In this document: one piece after another, positions 1 through 7,271 of the stretch
Layout: the number at the start of each line of letters is the position of its first letter
Numbering within the stretch: position 1 is the first letter of the stretch
From: Streptomyces sp. DH-12
GTDB lineage: Bacteria > Actinomycetota > Actinomycetes > Streptomycetales > Streptomycetaceae
Direction of reading: 5' to 3'
DNA: 64,000 bases
Assembly (NCBI RefSeq): GCF_002899455.1
Contig: NZ_PPFB01000001.1
Coordinates: forward strand, 1,984,001 to 2,048,000
Translations under genes and position numbers: made by a program
Notes under the pieces: generated by a model
Seen by the model: the letters and a program-made list of their open reading frames with translations, nothing else
Told to the model about the DNA's origin: nothing
The model's database searches: none

Positions 1-48
1 TGGCGTAGTCGGCGGTCCGGACGCGTCGCCGGATCCCGTGGGCGCCGG

Positions 49-990
49 TCACCACGCGGCGACGACCGGTGCGTCGCTTCCGTGCCGCCGCCAGGCCTCG
101 TCGAGACGCGCGAGCCGGTCCGCGGCGGCGATGCCGCACAGGGACGCGACCCTGCCGTCCCTGACGTCGAACGCCACGGTGCCCACGACCCGGTCGTCGA
201 CCACGGCCAGGACCGCCGGGGAGCCGTTGACCACCGCGATGTGGAACACGGGCGAGCCGCCGGCCAGCCGCCGCTTCACCGGCGTGGGCCTGAACCCCGC
301 CCGCACGTAGGAGGCGACGCGCTCGCGCGTCGTGAACCGCAGCAGCCGCTTGGCCCGCCCTGCAGCGTCCGAGACCGCCGTCACGTCGTCGGTGAGCAGC
401 GCGACCAGCCGCTCGGTGCGCCCCGACGTGGCGGCGGCGAGGAACTCCTCGACGACCCGGCGCGCGGACGCGGGGTCCACCTCCTCGCTGCCGCGGCGGC
501 GCTCGGCGGCGACCCGGACCCGGGCCCGGTGGGCATGCTGCTGGCTCGCGGACTCGGTGACGTCGAGGATCCGGGCGATCTCGGCATGGCTGTACGAGAA
601 GGCCTCGCGCAGGACGTAGACGGCCCGCTCGACCGGTGAGAGGCGCTCCATGAGGGTCAGGACGGCCAGGGACACCGATTCGCGCCGCTCGACGAGGTCG
701 GCGGGGCCGAGCATCGGGTCGCCCTCCAGGAGCGGCTCGGGCAGCCAGGCGCCGGCCGCGCGCTCGTGGCGCGCCTGCGCCGAGCGGAGCCGGTCGAGGC
801 AGAGGTGGGTGACGACCTTGGTCAGCCACGCCTCCGGTACCTCGATCCGTTCGCGGTCCGCGTCCTGCCAGCGCAGGAACGCGTCCTGCACGACGTCCTC
901 GGCGTCGGCGGCCGAGCCGAGCAGGCGGTACGCCAGCGAGGCCAGTCGGCCCCGGCCGGCCTCGAAGCGTTCGACGGCTGCGCTGTCCAT
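49..990 (-). CDS. ECF41-type RNA polymerase sigma factor (SigJ-like)
   Basis: Extracytoplasmic-function sigma factor of about 313 aa that directs RNA polymerase to its own promoter set. Sigma region 2 spans about residues 8-75 (AEDVVQDAFLRW) and region 4 about 108-160 (LSPVERAVYVLREAF, then a helix-turn-helix). A long SnoaL-like C-terminal domain (about 175-300) is the hallmark of the ECF41 group, in which this extension tunes activity in place of a separate anti-sigma factor. The ATG at 990 is preferred because the in-frame extension up to 1038 overlaps the end of the upstream gene and gives a proline/arginine-rich shadow peptide. It lies 10 bp after the oxidoreductase gene, probably in one transcript. 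ECF41 genes are typically paired with a carboxymuconolactone decarboxylase, oxidoreductase or epimerase, which fits here. Confidence 0.92.
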   Translation of the reverse strand: MDSAAVERFEAGRGRLASLAYRLLGSAADAEDVVQDAFLRWQDADRERIEVPEAWLTKVVTHLCLDRLRSAQARHERAAGAWLPEPLLEGDPMLGPADLVERRESVSLAVLTLMERLSPVERAVYVLREAFSYSHAEIARILDVTESASQQHAHRARVRVAAERRRGSEEVDPASARRVVEEFLAAATSGRTERLVALLTDDVTAVSDAAGRAKRLLRFTTRERVASYVRAGFRPTPVKRRLAGGSPVFHIAVVNGSPAVLAVVDDRVVGTVAFDVRDGRVASLCGIAAADRLARLDEAWRRHGSDAPVVAAW

Positions 991-1000
991 GTGCGGCCGC

Positions 1001-2209
1001 CTAGGCGGCGGCCCTCGCGCCGGTGTGGTCGGACGCACCGGCCGGGTCGGGCACGGTGGCCAGGCGGCGCCTGCGCTTCGGCATGCCGAAGGTCGGGTGA
1101 GCGACGCCCCATCCGGCCCCCTTGAGCACGCCCGACTTGATCCGCGCGGCGGTCCGGCCGCCCAGGTACCAGGACTTCGGCCGGACGTCGCCGTCCACCA
1201 CCTGGATGATCGCGTCCCGCCGCCCGAGACTGATGTGGTTGCCGTGGTACTTCAGGCCGGTGACCGGGATCTCGCCGCCCGTCAGGCGCGCGACGATCGC
1301 GGCGGTCGCCTGTGTGGCGGTGGCGCCGGCCGAGGCGCAGGACATCGGCAGCGGCCGGCCCTTCTCGCCGATCGCGTGGGCGCAGTCGCCGGCGGCGTAG
1401 ACGTCCGGGTGCGAGAGGGAGCGCATGGTGCGGTCGACGACGATCTGCCCGGTTCCGGCGATCTCCAGGCCGCTTGCGGCGGCGAGGGGGTGCACGGCGA
1501 ACCCGGCCGACCACACGGTCACGTCGGCCGGGACGGACGTGCCGTCGGCGGCGATCACCCGCGTCGGCTCGACGGCTTCGACGGCGGTGTGCGCGTGGAC
1601 GGTGACGCCGAGCCGGTCGAAGGCCCGGCGCAGGTGACGGCGGGCCTTCGGGGAGAGCCGGGCGCCCGGCTCGCCGCGGGCGGCGAGCGCGACCGAGAGG
1701 TCGGGGCGGGACTCGGCGATCTCGGCGGCGGTCTCGATGCCGGTCAGCCCTTCGCCGACGACCAGCACGGTGCCGCCCGCGCGCAGACCGGCCAGGCGTT
1801 CACGCAGCCGCAGCGCCGAGGACAGGCCGGTCACGTCGTGGGCGTGCTCGGCCGCGCCGGGGACGCCGTGATGGGCGACGGAACTGCCGAGCGTGTAGAG
1901 GAGCGTGTCGTACGCGAGTTCGCCGTCGCCGTCCTCGCCGGTGACGGCGACGGTCCTGTGGTCGGGGTCGACACCGGTGACGCGGGCCAGGCGCAGCCGC
2001 ACCCCGGTGCCCGCGAACAGGTCGGCGAGCTTGCGGGACCCGATGTCCTGGCCGCTCGCGAGCTGGTGGAGCCGCATCCGCTCGACGAAGTCGGGCGCGG
2101 CGTTGACGACGGTGATCTCGGTGTCCGCGGGGGAGAGCCGGCGGGCCAGGTTCCCGGCGGCGAAGGCCCCGGCGTATCCGGCGCCGAGGACGACGATGCG
2201 GTGCTTCAT
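1001..2209 (-). CDS. NAD(P)/FAD-dependent oxidoreductase (type II NADH dehydrogenase-like), ECF41 partner
   Basis: Flavoprotein disulfide-reductase-fold oxidoreductase of 402 aa. A dinucleotide-binding GAGYAG motif is near residue 9, a second Rossmann segment (VLVVGEGLTGIE) near 150, and the FAD-contacting YAAGDCAHAIG near 270. It resembles type II NADH dehydrogenases and the oxidoreductases that accompany ECF41 sigma factors; the electron acceptor is not evident. No membrane segment is obvious. The gene sits directly upstream of the sigma factor with only 10 bp between them, so the two are likely co-transcribed. Whether the enzyme produces the signal sensed through the sigma factor's C-terminal domain is inference. 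Confidence 0.88.
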   Translation of the reverse strand: MKHRIVVLGAGYAGAFAAGNLARRLSPADTEITVVNAAPDFVERMRLHQLASGQDIGSRKLADLFAGTGVRLRLARVTGVDPDHRTVAVTGEDGDGELAYDTLLYTLGSSVAHHGVPGAAEHAHDVTGLSSALRLRERLAGLRAGGTVLVVGEGLTGIETAAEIAESRPDLSVALAARGEPGARLSPKARRHLRRAFDRLGVTVHAHTAVEAVEPTRVIAADGTSVPADVTVWSAGFAVHPLAAASGLEIAGTGQIVVDRTMRSLSHPDVYAAGDCAHAIGEKGRPLPMSCASAGATATQATAAIVARLTGGEIPVTGLKYHGNHISLGRRDAIIQVVDGDVRPKSWYLGGRTAARIKSGVLKGAGWGVAHPTFGMPKRRRRLATVPDPAGASDHTGARAAA

Positions 2210-2537
2210 GGCGATGCTCCTGCCTGTCTCGTTCGCGTGCCCCTTGAACGGGACGGCGCCCCGGTTCCTGACAGCATTCGAGTGTGACGTGGGTCACCGA
2301 ACCGGGACGGGCGGCCGGACCCCGGGCGGGCGCCCGGGCCCGTTCCAGGTGGCCACGACGGGGCGACGGCCGATCACGGATCGAGAGGACCCGCCCCCCG
2401 GTCGCCACCACACCCGCGCTCCCCGCCCGGCACCGCGGAAGGCCCAGCGCACCGTCCACTCGTCGCATCCGTACGCTCACTCCGCGTACGGGGCGTGGTG
2501 CTCCCCTCCGCCCGTCCTCTCCCGCCACGCTGACGCC
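2210..2537. other. Divergent intergenic region with inverted repeats
   Basis: This 328-bp region separates two divergently transcribed genes and holds no convincing ORF. It contains a perfect GC-rich inverted repeat at 2321-2338 (arms CCCGGGCG and CGCCCGGG, 2-nt loop) and a second, less GC-extreme one at 2469-2491, listed separately. Confidence 0.6.
2469..2491. promoter_or_regulatory. Perfect inverted repeat, possible operator
   Basis: Arms CCGTACGC and GCGTACGG are separated by 7 bp, about 46 bp upstream of the ATG at 2538. The size and position suit a dimeric repressor site or a short hairpin in the leader. No regulator gene in the window can be assigned to it. Confidence 0.4.
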
Positions 2538-2990
2538 ATGAACCACGCGACATCCCAAGCGGGCTCCTCGGTCGGCGCCTTCACCCAGCTCCTGTCGTCC
2601 ACGCGGCGCGGCGCCCGTCTCGCGCGACTTCTCGCGGTGACCGAGCTGCGTTCCCGGGGCGTCTCGCAGGACCTCACGGAGCGCGCCGAACTCGTCGTCG
2701 CGGAGCTGGCCTCCAACGCCGTGCTGCACGGGCGTGTGCCGGGGCGCTGCTTCCGGCTGACGCTCGCTCTGGACCCGGCCGGCGGCCGCCTCCGCGTCGA
2801 GGTCAGCGACGCCCGCGGGGACCTCCGGCCGCTCCCCCGTCCCACGGGCGCCGCACCCGACCCGCTGAGCACCACCGGACGCGGTCTGGCCCTCGTCACC
2901 GCCCTCGCCGACCACTGGGACTGCGTCCCCTACCCGCCCAGCGGCAAGACCGTCCGGGCGGTGCTCATCGCGCCGGCCGTCGGGGCATGA
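2538..2990 (+). CDS. ATP-binding protein, HATPase_c_2 (anti-sigma regulatory factor-like)
   Basis: Small GHKL-fold protein of 150 aa, of the serine-kinase/anti-sigma type that is abundant in Streptomyces. The N-box is visible as ELVVAELASNAVLHG (about residues 53-67) and the G-box as GRGLALVTALADHW near the C-terminus. In characterised relatives (SpoIIAB, RsbW) these bind ATP and sequester or phosphorylate a partner. No sigma factor or anti-anti-sigma gene is adjacent in the same direction, so the partner is unknown. The ATG at 2538 is chosen because everything upstream in frame lies in the intergenic region and the flavoprotein gene. Confidence 0.85.
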   Translation: MNHATSQAGSSVGAFTQLLSSTRRGARLARLLAVTELRSRGVSQDLTERAELVVAELASNAVLHGRVPGRCFRLTLALDPAGGRLRVEVSDARGDLRPLPRPTGAAPDPLSTTGRGLALVTALADHWDCVPYPPSGKTVRAVLIAPAVGA

Positions 2991-3076
2991 CCCTGCCGCC
3001 GTTACAACAGGCGTGATAAAAGGCCTAGTTGGGGCGTATGGTCGTACTCCCTGAGGGTGCGGGGAAGGGGAGACGC

Positions 3077-3481
3077 GTGGAACCCGTGGCAGCGGAGCTT
3101 CTCATGGCCCTGGCGAGCGGGACCGCCGGGGCCGCCGGACAGAACCTGTGGGAGCGGCTGCGCTCCCTCGCGCAGCGGTCCCCCGCCCGGGAGCCCGACG
3201 CCGGACAGGGGGACGGCGAGGCGGCGGTGGGCGAGTTGGTCACGGCCCTGGACGAGGACGCCTCCGACGAGGAGCGTGCCGCCCGGCTGGCCGAGGGTCT
3301 CGCCCTGCGCGCCCGCCAGGACCCGGCGTTCGCCGAGGCCCTCGCACTGTGGCGGCGGGAGGCGGAACAGCTGCCCGGCGCGTCGAGCGGCGGGGGCGCC
3401 CAGCACCAGGAGATCTCGGGGGGCACCCAGCACAACGTCGTCTTCACCCGCGACGTCCACGGTTCGATCAACCTGGGCTGA
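3077..3481 (+). CDS. Small putative effector with C-terminal amyloid-like signalling motif
   Basis: 134-aa protein starting at GTG 3077 behind a purine-rich site (GGGGAG). Residues 1-32 are helical and partly hydrophobic (ELLMALASGTAGAAGQ then WERLRSL), like the small Bell-type domains found in actinobacterial effectors. Residues 50-98 are a helical, charged stretch. Residues 110-134 hold the motif HQEISGGTQHNVVF followed by a short beta-prone tail. The same 14 residues occur at the N-terminus of the next protein. In multicellular bacteria, short motifs of this form (ISGG followed by a beta-prone VV segment) at an effector C-terminus and an adjacent NLR N-terminus are described as amyloid signalling sequences. 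The effector assignment is inference from that architecture; no catalytic motif is visible. The stop lies 18 bp before the next start, so the pair is an operon. Confidence 0.7.
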   Translation: MEPVAAELLMALASGTAGAAGQNLWERLRSLAQRSPAREPDAGQGDGEAAVGELVTALDEDASDEERAARLAEGLALRARQDPAFAEALALWRREAEQLPGASSGGGAQHQEISGGTQHNVVFTRDVHGSINLG

Positions 3482-3586
3482 CGGAGGGGAAGCGGGGGCG
3501 TGGCGGGCGGCGAGGGGAGCCGGACGACCGGCGGCGACGGCTTGCACCAGGAGATCTCCGGAGGCACCCAGCACAACGTCGTCTTC
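3404..3586 (+). repeat. Two near-identical 42-bp copies encoding HQEISGGTQHNVVF
   Basis: Copies at 3404-3445 and 3545-3586 match at 40 of 42 positions, and both differences are synonymous. The first copy ends the small protein and the second begins the NACHT protein. The sequences on either side are not similar, so the match is confined to the motif. Confidence 0.9.
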
Positions 3587-6500
3587 GCCCAGGTCGTCGA
3601 GAACGTCACCCTGCACGGGGAGAGCGGCCTGCACGCGGTGCGCGGTGCCGGCGCTCCCGGCCCCGGTCGTGGCCCCGGCGCGGCCGTCCTGCCGTACGCC
3701 GTCGCTCTGCTCGGGGTGTTCCTGCTCCTCGCCCGCCCCGAACTCCCGCTTCCCGCGCGGATCGACCCGGGGCCGGTGGTGGTCGGCTGGCTGCTCCTCG
3801 CGGGTGCGGGCGGACACGCCGTGTGGTTCCGGGCACGCAGGAAGCGGGCTCTCCGGCGCCAGGCCGCCTGGCGCACCCGGCGCACCCTCGACCGCGTCGC
3901 CGAGGCGCTCGCGGAGAGCCTGGCCGTCCGCTACGACGAGGACGAACGCCTGACGAGGCTCAACGATCCCTCCCCGCTGGACGTGACCTGGACGACCCTG
4001 ACGCCGTGGGCGGAGGGAGCGGGACGGGAGGGTGCCGGCGCGGAGGGAGGACCCCCGCCGGCACTCCTCGTCCCGCAGGACATCGTCGACTACTACACCG
4101 CCACCCCCGCCCGCCGTCTGGTCGTCCTCGGCGGCGCCGGCGCCGGCAAGTCCGTGATCGTCCTGCGTCTGGCCCACGCCCTGCTGCGACGCCGGGCCTC
4201 CGGCTCCGGCGACCCGGTGCCGGTGGTCGTGTCGCTGGCGTCCTGGGACCCGGGCCAGGGCCTGTTGCGCTGGATGGCGGATCAGCTCGCCGAAGCGCAC
4301 CCGGAGGCGTGCACCCCGATGCCCGGAGCGCCCCCGGCGGACGTCGCCTTCGACCTCCTCCTCACCGGCCGGGTCCTGCCGGTGCTCGACGGTTTCGACG
4401 AACTCCCGGGGAACCGGCGGGCCGCCGCCCTCCGTCAGATCGGCGAGACCCTGCGCGGCCGCCGGCCCTTCGTGCTGGCCAGCCGCGAACCCGAGTACCG
4501 CCGGCACGTGCCTGACCAGCAGGACTTCGAGCGCACCGAGATCCGGCTGAGCCCGCTCGGCGACGCGACCGTGCGGGCGTACCTCAGCCCCGGTCAGGGG
4601 CCCACCCGCTGGACACCGGTCCTGGACCGGATCGCCGGCGGTTCCTCCGCCGCGCCGCCCGAGGTACGGCGGCTGAGGCGGGTGCTGTCCGTTCCGCTGA
4701 TGGTGGGGCTGGCCCGGGTCGCGTACGCCCGCGGCGGCGCCGATCCCTCGGAACTGCTGGAGCCGGATGCGTTCGGGTCCCGCGCCGACATCGAGCGCCA
4801 TCTGTACGACGCGTTCCTGGACGCCGTCTACAGCTCCTCGCACGACATCCAGGCGGCGCACGGCGGCTGGTCGCCCCAACAGGCGCGCGCCTGGATCGGT
4901 TTCCTCGCCGCCCGGATGCGGGCGGCGAACGAACAGGACCTCGCCTGGTGGCGTCTGGACCGGACCCTGCCCCGGTTCGTCTCCGTGCTCGTCCTGGTGC
5001 CGGCGCTCGTCGCCGGCTCGCTGTCGGTCGCGGTCCTCGCCCCCGGGCTGCCGTGGTGGCGGCAGTGGCTGCCGCTGCTGTCCGTGCCCGGCGCGTACGT
5101 GATGCTCTGCGGGCTGGCGCTCGTCGCGGAGGCGGCCGTTCGCACCACCGGGCGGCAGGAGCCGCCGCGCAGGCTGCACCGGCCCGCCCGCGAGGACGTC
5201 CGGGGCGCGTTCGCGCCGTGGACGGAGCGGATCCGGGCGGCCCTGGCCGTCCTCACGATCGCCGCCACGATGGCGGCCGTCGTCCGCTGGGAGGAATGGT
5301 TGTTCTACCTCTCCCCGCTCTCCGGCGCGGTGGTGTGGTGGTACGGGCCCCGGGTCCTGAGGTACGTGTGGCGCAGTGCCGATCCGGCCGTGGCCGACAG
5401 CCCGGCCGCCCTGCTGCGGGCGGACCGGCGCAGCGTGCTCGCCCTGGGCTGGTTCGTCCCGCTCCGCCTGGACAACGAGGCGACACCGGTGCGGTACGTG
5501 CTCCCCCTGCCGCCTCTGATGCTGCTCGTCTGGCAGGTCGTGGGAGGCGGCAGGGACGTCGTCACCGCGCGCGACTGGGTGCTGATGGCCGTGGCGACGC
5601 CGGTGTCCTGGCTGCTGTTCGCCTTCGGCGCGTCCGCGTGGGGCGGGTTCACCCTGGCCCGCCTGTACTTCTGGGCCACCGGCCGGCTTCCCTGGCGTCT
5701 CCTCCCCTTCCTGGAGGACGCGCACGCCCGCGGGGTGCTGCGGCAGGCCGGCGGCGTCTACCGGTTCCGGCACATCGAGCTGCGGAACCGTCTCGCCCGC
5801 GGTGTGCCGGCCGAGGCGGTCGCGCGGCCCCGGGCCGCACCGGGGCGGGTTCGCCGGGCCGTGGCCGAGGTGCTCGTCGTCGCGGCCTCGGCCGGACCGC
5901 TGGCGGTGGGCTCCGGAGCGATGGTCGGCGAGCGCGTGCCGTGGCCGGTCCGCTCGCTGCCCGCCGCCTGCGCCCTTCTCGACGCGGCGGACGTGGCCCG
6001 GCTGATGCGGGACCCGGCCCGGGTGGACGGGGACGACGACGCTTCGTGCTCGGCGGGAGAGCAGGCGCCGTTCAGCCGCAACGTGGCCATCGGCGTCAGC
6101 CGGGTCCTGCTCGCCGGCGACGGCGTCACGGTCAGCGGGACCGAGGTGGCCCAGCTCCATTACGGACAGCTCCGCGCCGGCGCGCCGAACGCCGGGGAGG
6201 AGGGCGTGTCGGCCAGGGGCTTCCACCGGGATCTCAGCGGCCTCGGCCACGAGGCGTACCTGTCCGTCTGGCCCGGCTTGGCCGGCTCCTCCCCCCGCGT
6301 GGAGAGGCTGATGACGGCCAGGGTCGGCGTGCGGGTCGGCAACGCCCTGGTCCAGCTCGACTACGGCGAGGAGTTCGCCTCGTCCGACCGCGTGGCCGAG
6401 ATCGCCCAGATCCTGGCCCGGAAGGCGCTCCGCCGGGCCGGCCTCGCCGGGATGCGCCCCCGCGAGGGGGACCCGAAGCCCCTGTCCCGGGGCACCACCG

Positions 6501-7117
6501 TGGCGGCCGTCGACCGGCCGCTCACCTCCGTCACCCCGCCGTCGGCCGTGCCCGCCGAGGACAACCGCTTCACGTACTACAACTGGCGGGCCACCGGTTC
6601 GGTGGACGGCGCGACCTGGCGGGACGACGAGCGCTCCTACCTCTGGAAGCTGCACTCCGTCCCCTTCACCTTCCGCGCGCCCAAGCACATGGACTGTCAG
6701 TACGACAGCGGCGTCACCGACGGTCCGAGCGCGTACACGTGCCCGGCGGTGCCGGACCTCGTCAAGGCCGGCCTGCTCCCCGACCTGCGCCTGGAGATCC
6801 GGAGCGAGCGGTGCGGGGCGTACTGCGGCGACAAGGAGACGGCCGCGTTCCTGCGCGCCGTCCCCGACGACGCCACCACCCCGTGGAAGAAGCACGAGGA
6901 AACCACGTACTACGCGGCCGGCCCGGTCGGTGACGGCCGATACCGCATGGCCATGAAGCGGTACTGGGCCTGGCGGTACAAGGACGGAGGAGCTCAGCAG
7001 TCCTACCTGTTGTGGGTGCGCGTCGAGGTGCCGTCCGAGCACCGCGCACTGGCGCAGAAGATCGTCAACGACATGTACGCGCAGACGGGCGCCGGCGAGA
7101 TCATGCAATTCGACTGA
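3500..7117 (+). CDS. Multi-pass membrane NACHT NTPase (NLR-like) with N-terminal amyloid-like motif
   Basis: 1205-aa STAND-type NTPase. In order: shared motif HQEISGGTQHNVVF (16-29); two membrane segments (about 62-78 and 92-108); NACHT domain with Walker A GGAGAGKS (211-218), Walker B VLDGFDELP (295-303) and sensor-like LASREPEY (326-333); six membrane segments (about 492-514, 521-545, 580-595, 600-616, 667-683, 694-717); a cytoplasmic piece with YRFRHIELRNRLA (about 753-765); a ninth segment (about 788-806); and a soluble C-terminal domain of about 390 aa containing ACALLDAADVARLM. With nine segments, the NACHT domain and the N-terminal motif lie on one side and the C-terminal domain on the other, so it could be an outside sensor. 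No LRR, WD40 or TPR array is present. The GTG at 3500 follows GGAGGGGA at 3483-3490. The likely role is signal-triggered oligomerisation that nucleates the small upstream protein, by analogy with NLR/amyloid pairs. Confidence 0.85.
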   Translation: MAGGEGSRTTGGDGLHQEISGGTQHNVVFAQVVENVTLHGESGLHAVRGAGAPGPGRGPGAAVLPYAVALLGVFLLLARPELPLPARIDPGPVVVGWLLLAGAGGHAVWFRARRKRALRRQAAWRTRRTLDRVAEALAESLAVRYDEDERLTRLNDPSPLDVTWTTLTPWAEGAGREGAGAEGGPPPALLVPQDIVDYYTATPARRLVVLGGAGAGKSVIVLRLAHALLRRRASGSGDPVPVVVSLASWDPGQGLLRWMADQLAEAHPEACTPMPGAPPADVAFDLLLTGRVLPVLDGFDELPGNRRAAALRQIGETLRGRRPFVLASREPEYRRHVPDQQDFERTEIRLSPLGDATVRAYLSPGQGPTRWTPVLDRIAGGSSAAPPEVRRLRRVLSVPLMVGLARVAYARGGADPSELLEPDAFGSRADIERHLYDAFLDAVYSSSHDIQAAHGGWSPQQARAWIGFLAARMRAANEQDLAWWRLDRTLPRFVSVLVLVPALVAGSLSVAVLAPGLPWWRQWLPLLSVPGAYVMLCGLALVAEAAVRTTGRQEPPRRLHRPAREDVRGAFAPWTERIRAALAVLTIAATMAAVVRWEEWLFYLSPLSGAVVWWYGPRVLRYVWRSADPAVADSPAALLRADRRSVLALGWFVPLRLDNEATPVRYVLPLPPLMLLVWQVVGGGRDVVTARDWVLMAVATPVSWLLFAFGASAWGGFTLARLYFWATGRLPWRLLPFLEDAHARGVLRQAGGVYRFRHIELRNRLARGVPAEAVARPRAAPGRVRRAVAEVLVVAASAGPLAVGSGAMVGERVPWPVRSLPAACALLDAADVARLMRDPARVDGDDDASCSAGEQAPFSRNVAIGVSRVLLAGDGVTVSGTEVAQLHYGQLRAGAPNAGEEGVSARGFHRDLSGLGHEAYLSVWPGLAGSSPRVERLMTARVGVRVGNALVQLDYGEEFASSDRVAEIAQILARKALRRAGLAGMRPREGDPKPLSRGTTVAAVDRPLTSVTPPSAVPAEDNRFTYYNWRATGSVDGATWRDDERSYLWKLHSVPFTFRAPKHMDCQYDSGVTDGPSAYTCPAVPDLVKAGLLPDLRLEIRSERCGAYCGDKETAAFLRAVPDDATTPWKKHEETTYYAAGPVGDGRYRMAMKRYWAWRYKDGGAQQSYLLWVRVEVPSEHRALAQKIVNDMYAQTGAGEIMQFD

Positions 7118-7138
7118 TCCCGTCCTGACCGGACGGGA
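7118..7138 (+). terminator. Hairpin directly after the NACHT gene
   Basis: Perfect 8-bp stem (TCCCGTCC / GGACGGGA) with a 5-nt loop, starting at the base after the stop codon. No T-run follows, which is usual for Streptomyces terminators. Confidence 0.6.
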
Positions 7139-7271
7139 CGTGGGCGACGCCGTGCCCGAGGAGCAGGGCCGGACACGGGAGCGCCCGGCCGTCCGACTCG
7201 CGTCCCCGCCTGTCACCGCCGGACGGGACTCCGGAGGCGGCGGTGTCAGTGGGGGCTGTCACCATCGGCGG

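Noticed and set aside
3002..7216. 1404-codon open frame on the minus strand opposite the NACHT gene
   Set aside because: It is the GC-rich shadow of the real gene: Arg/Gly/His/Pro-rich, no domain, and it covers the intergenic regions at both ends.
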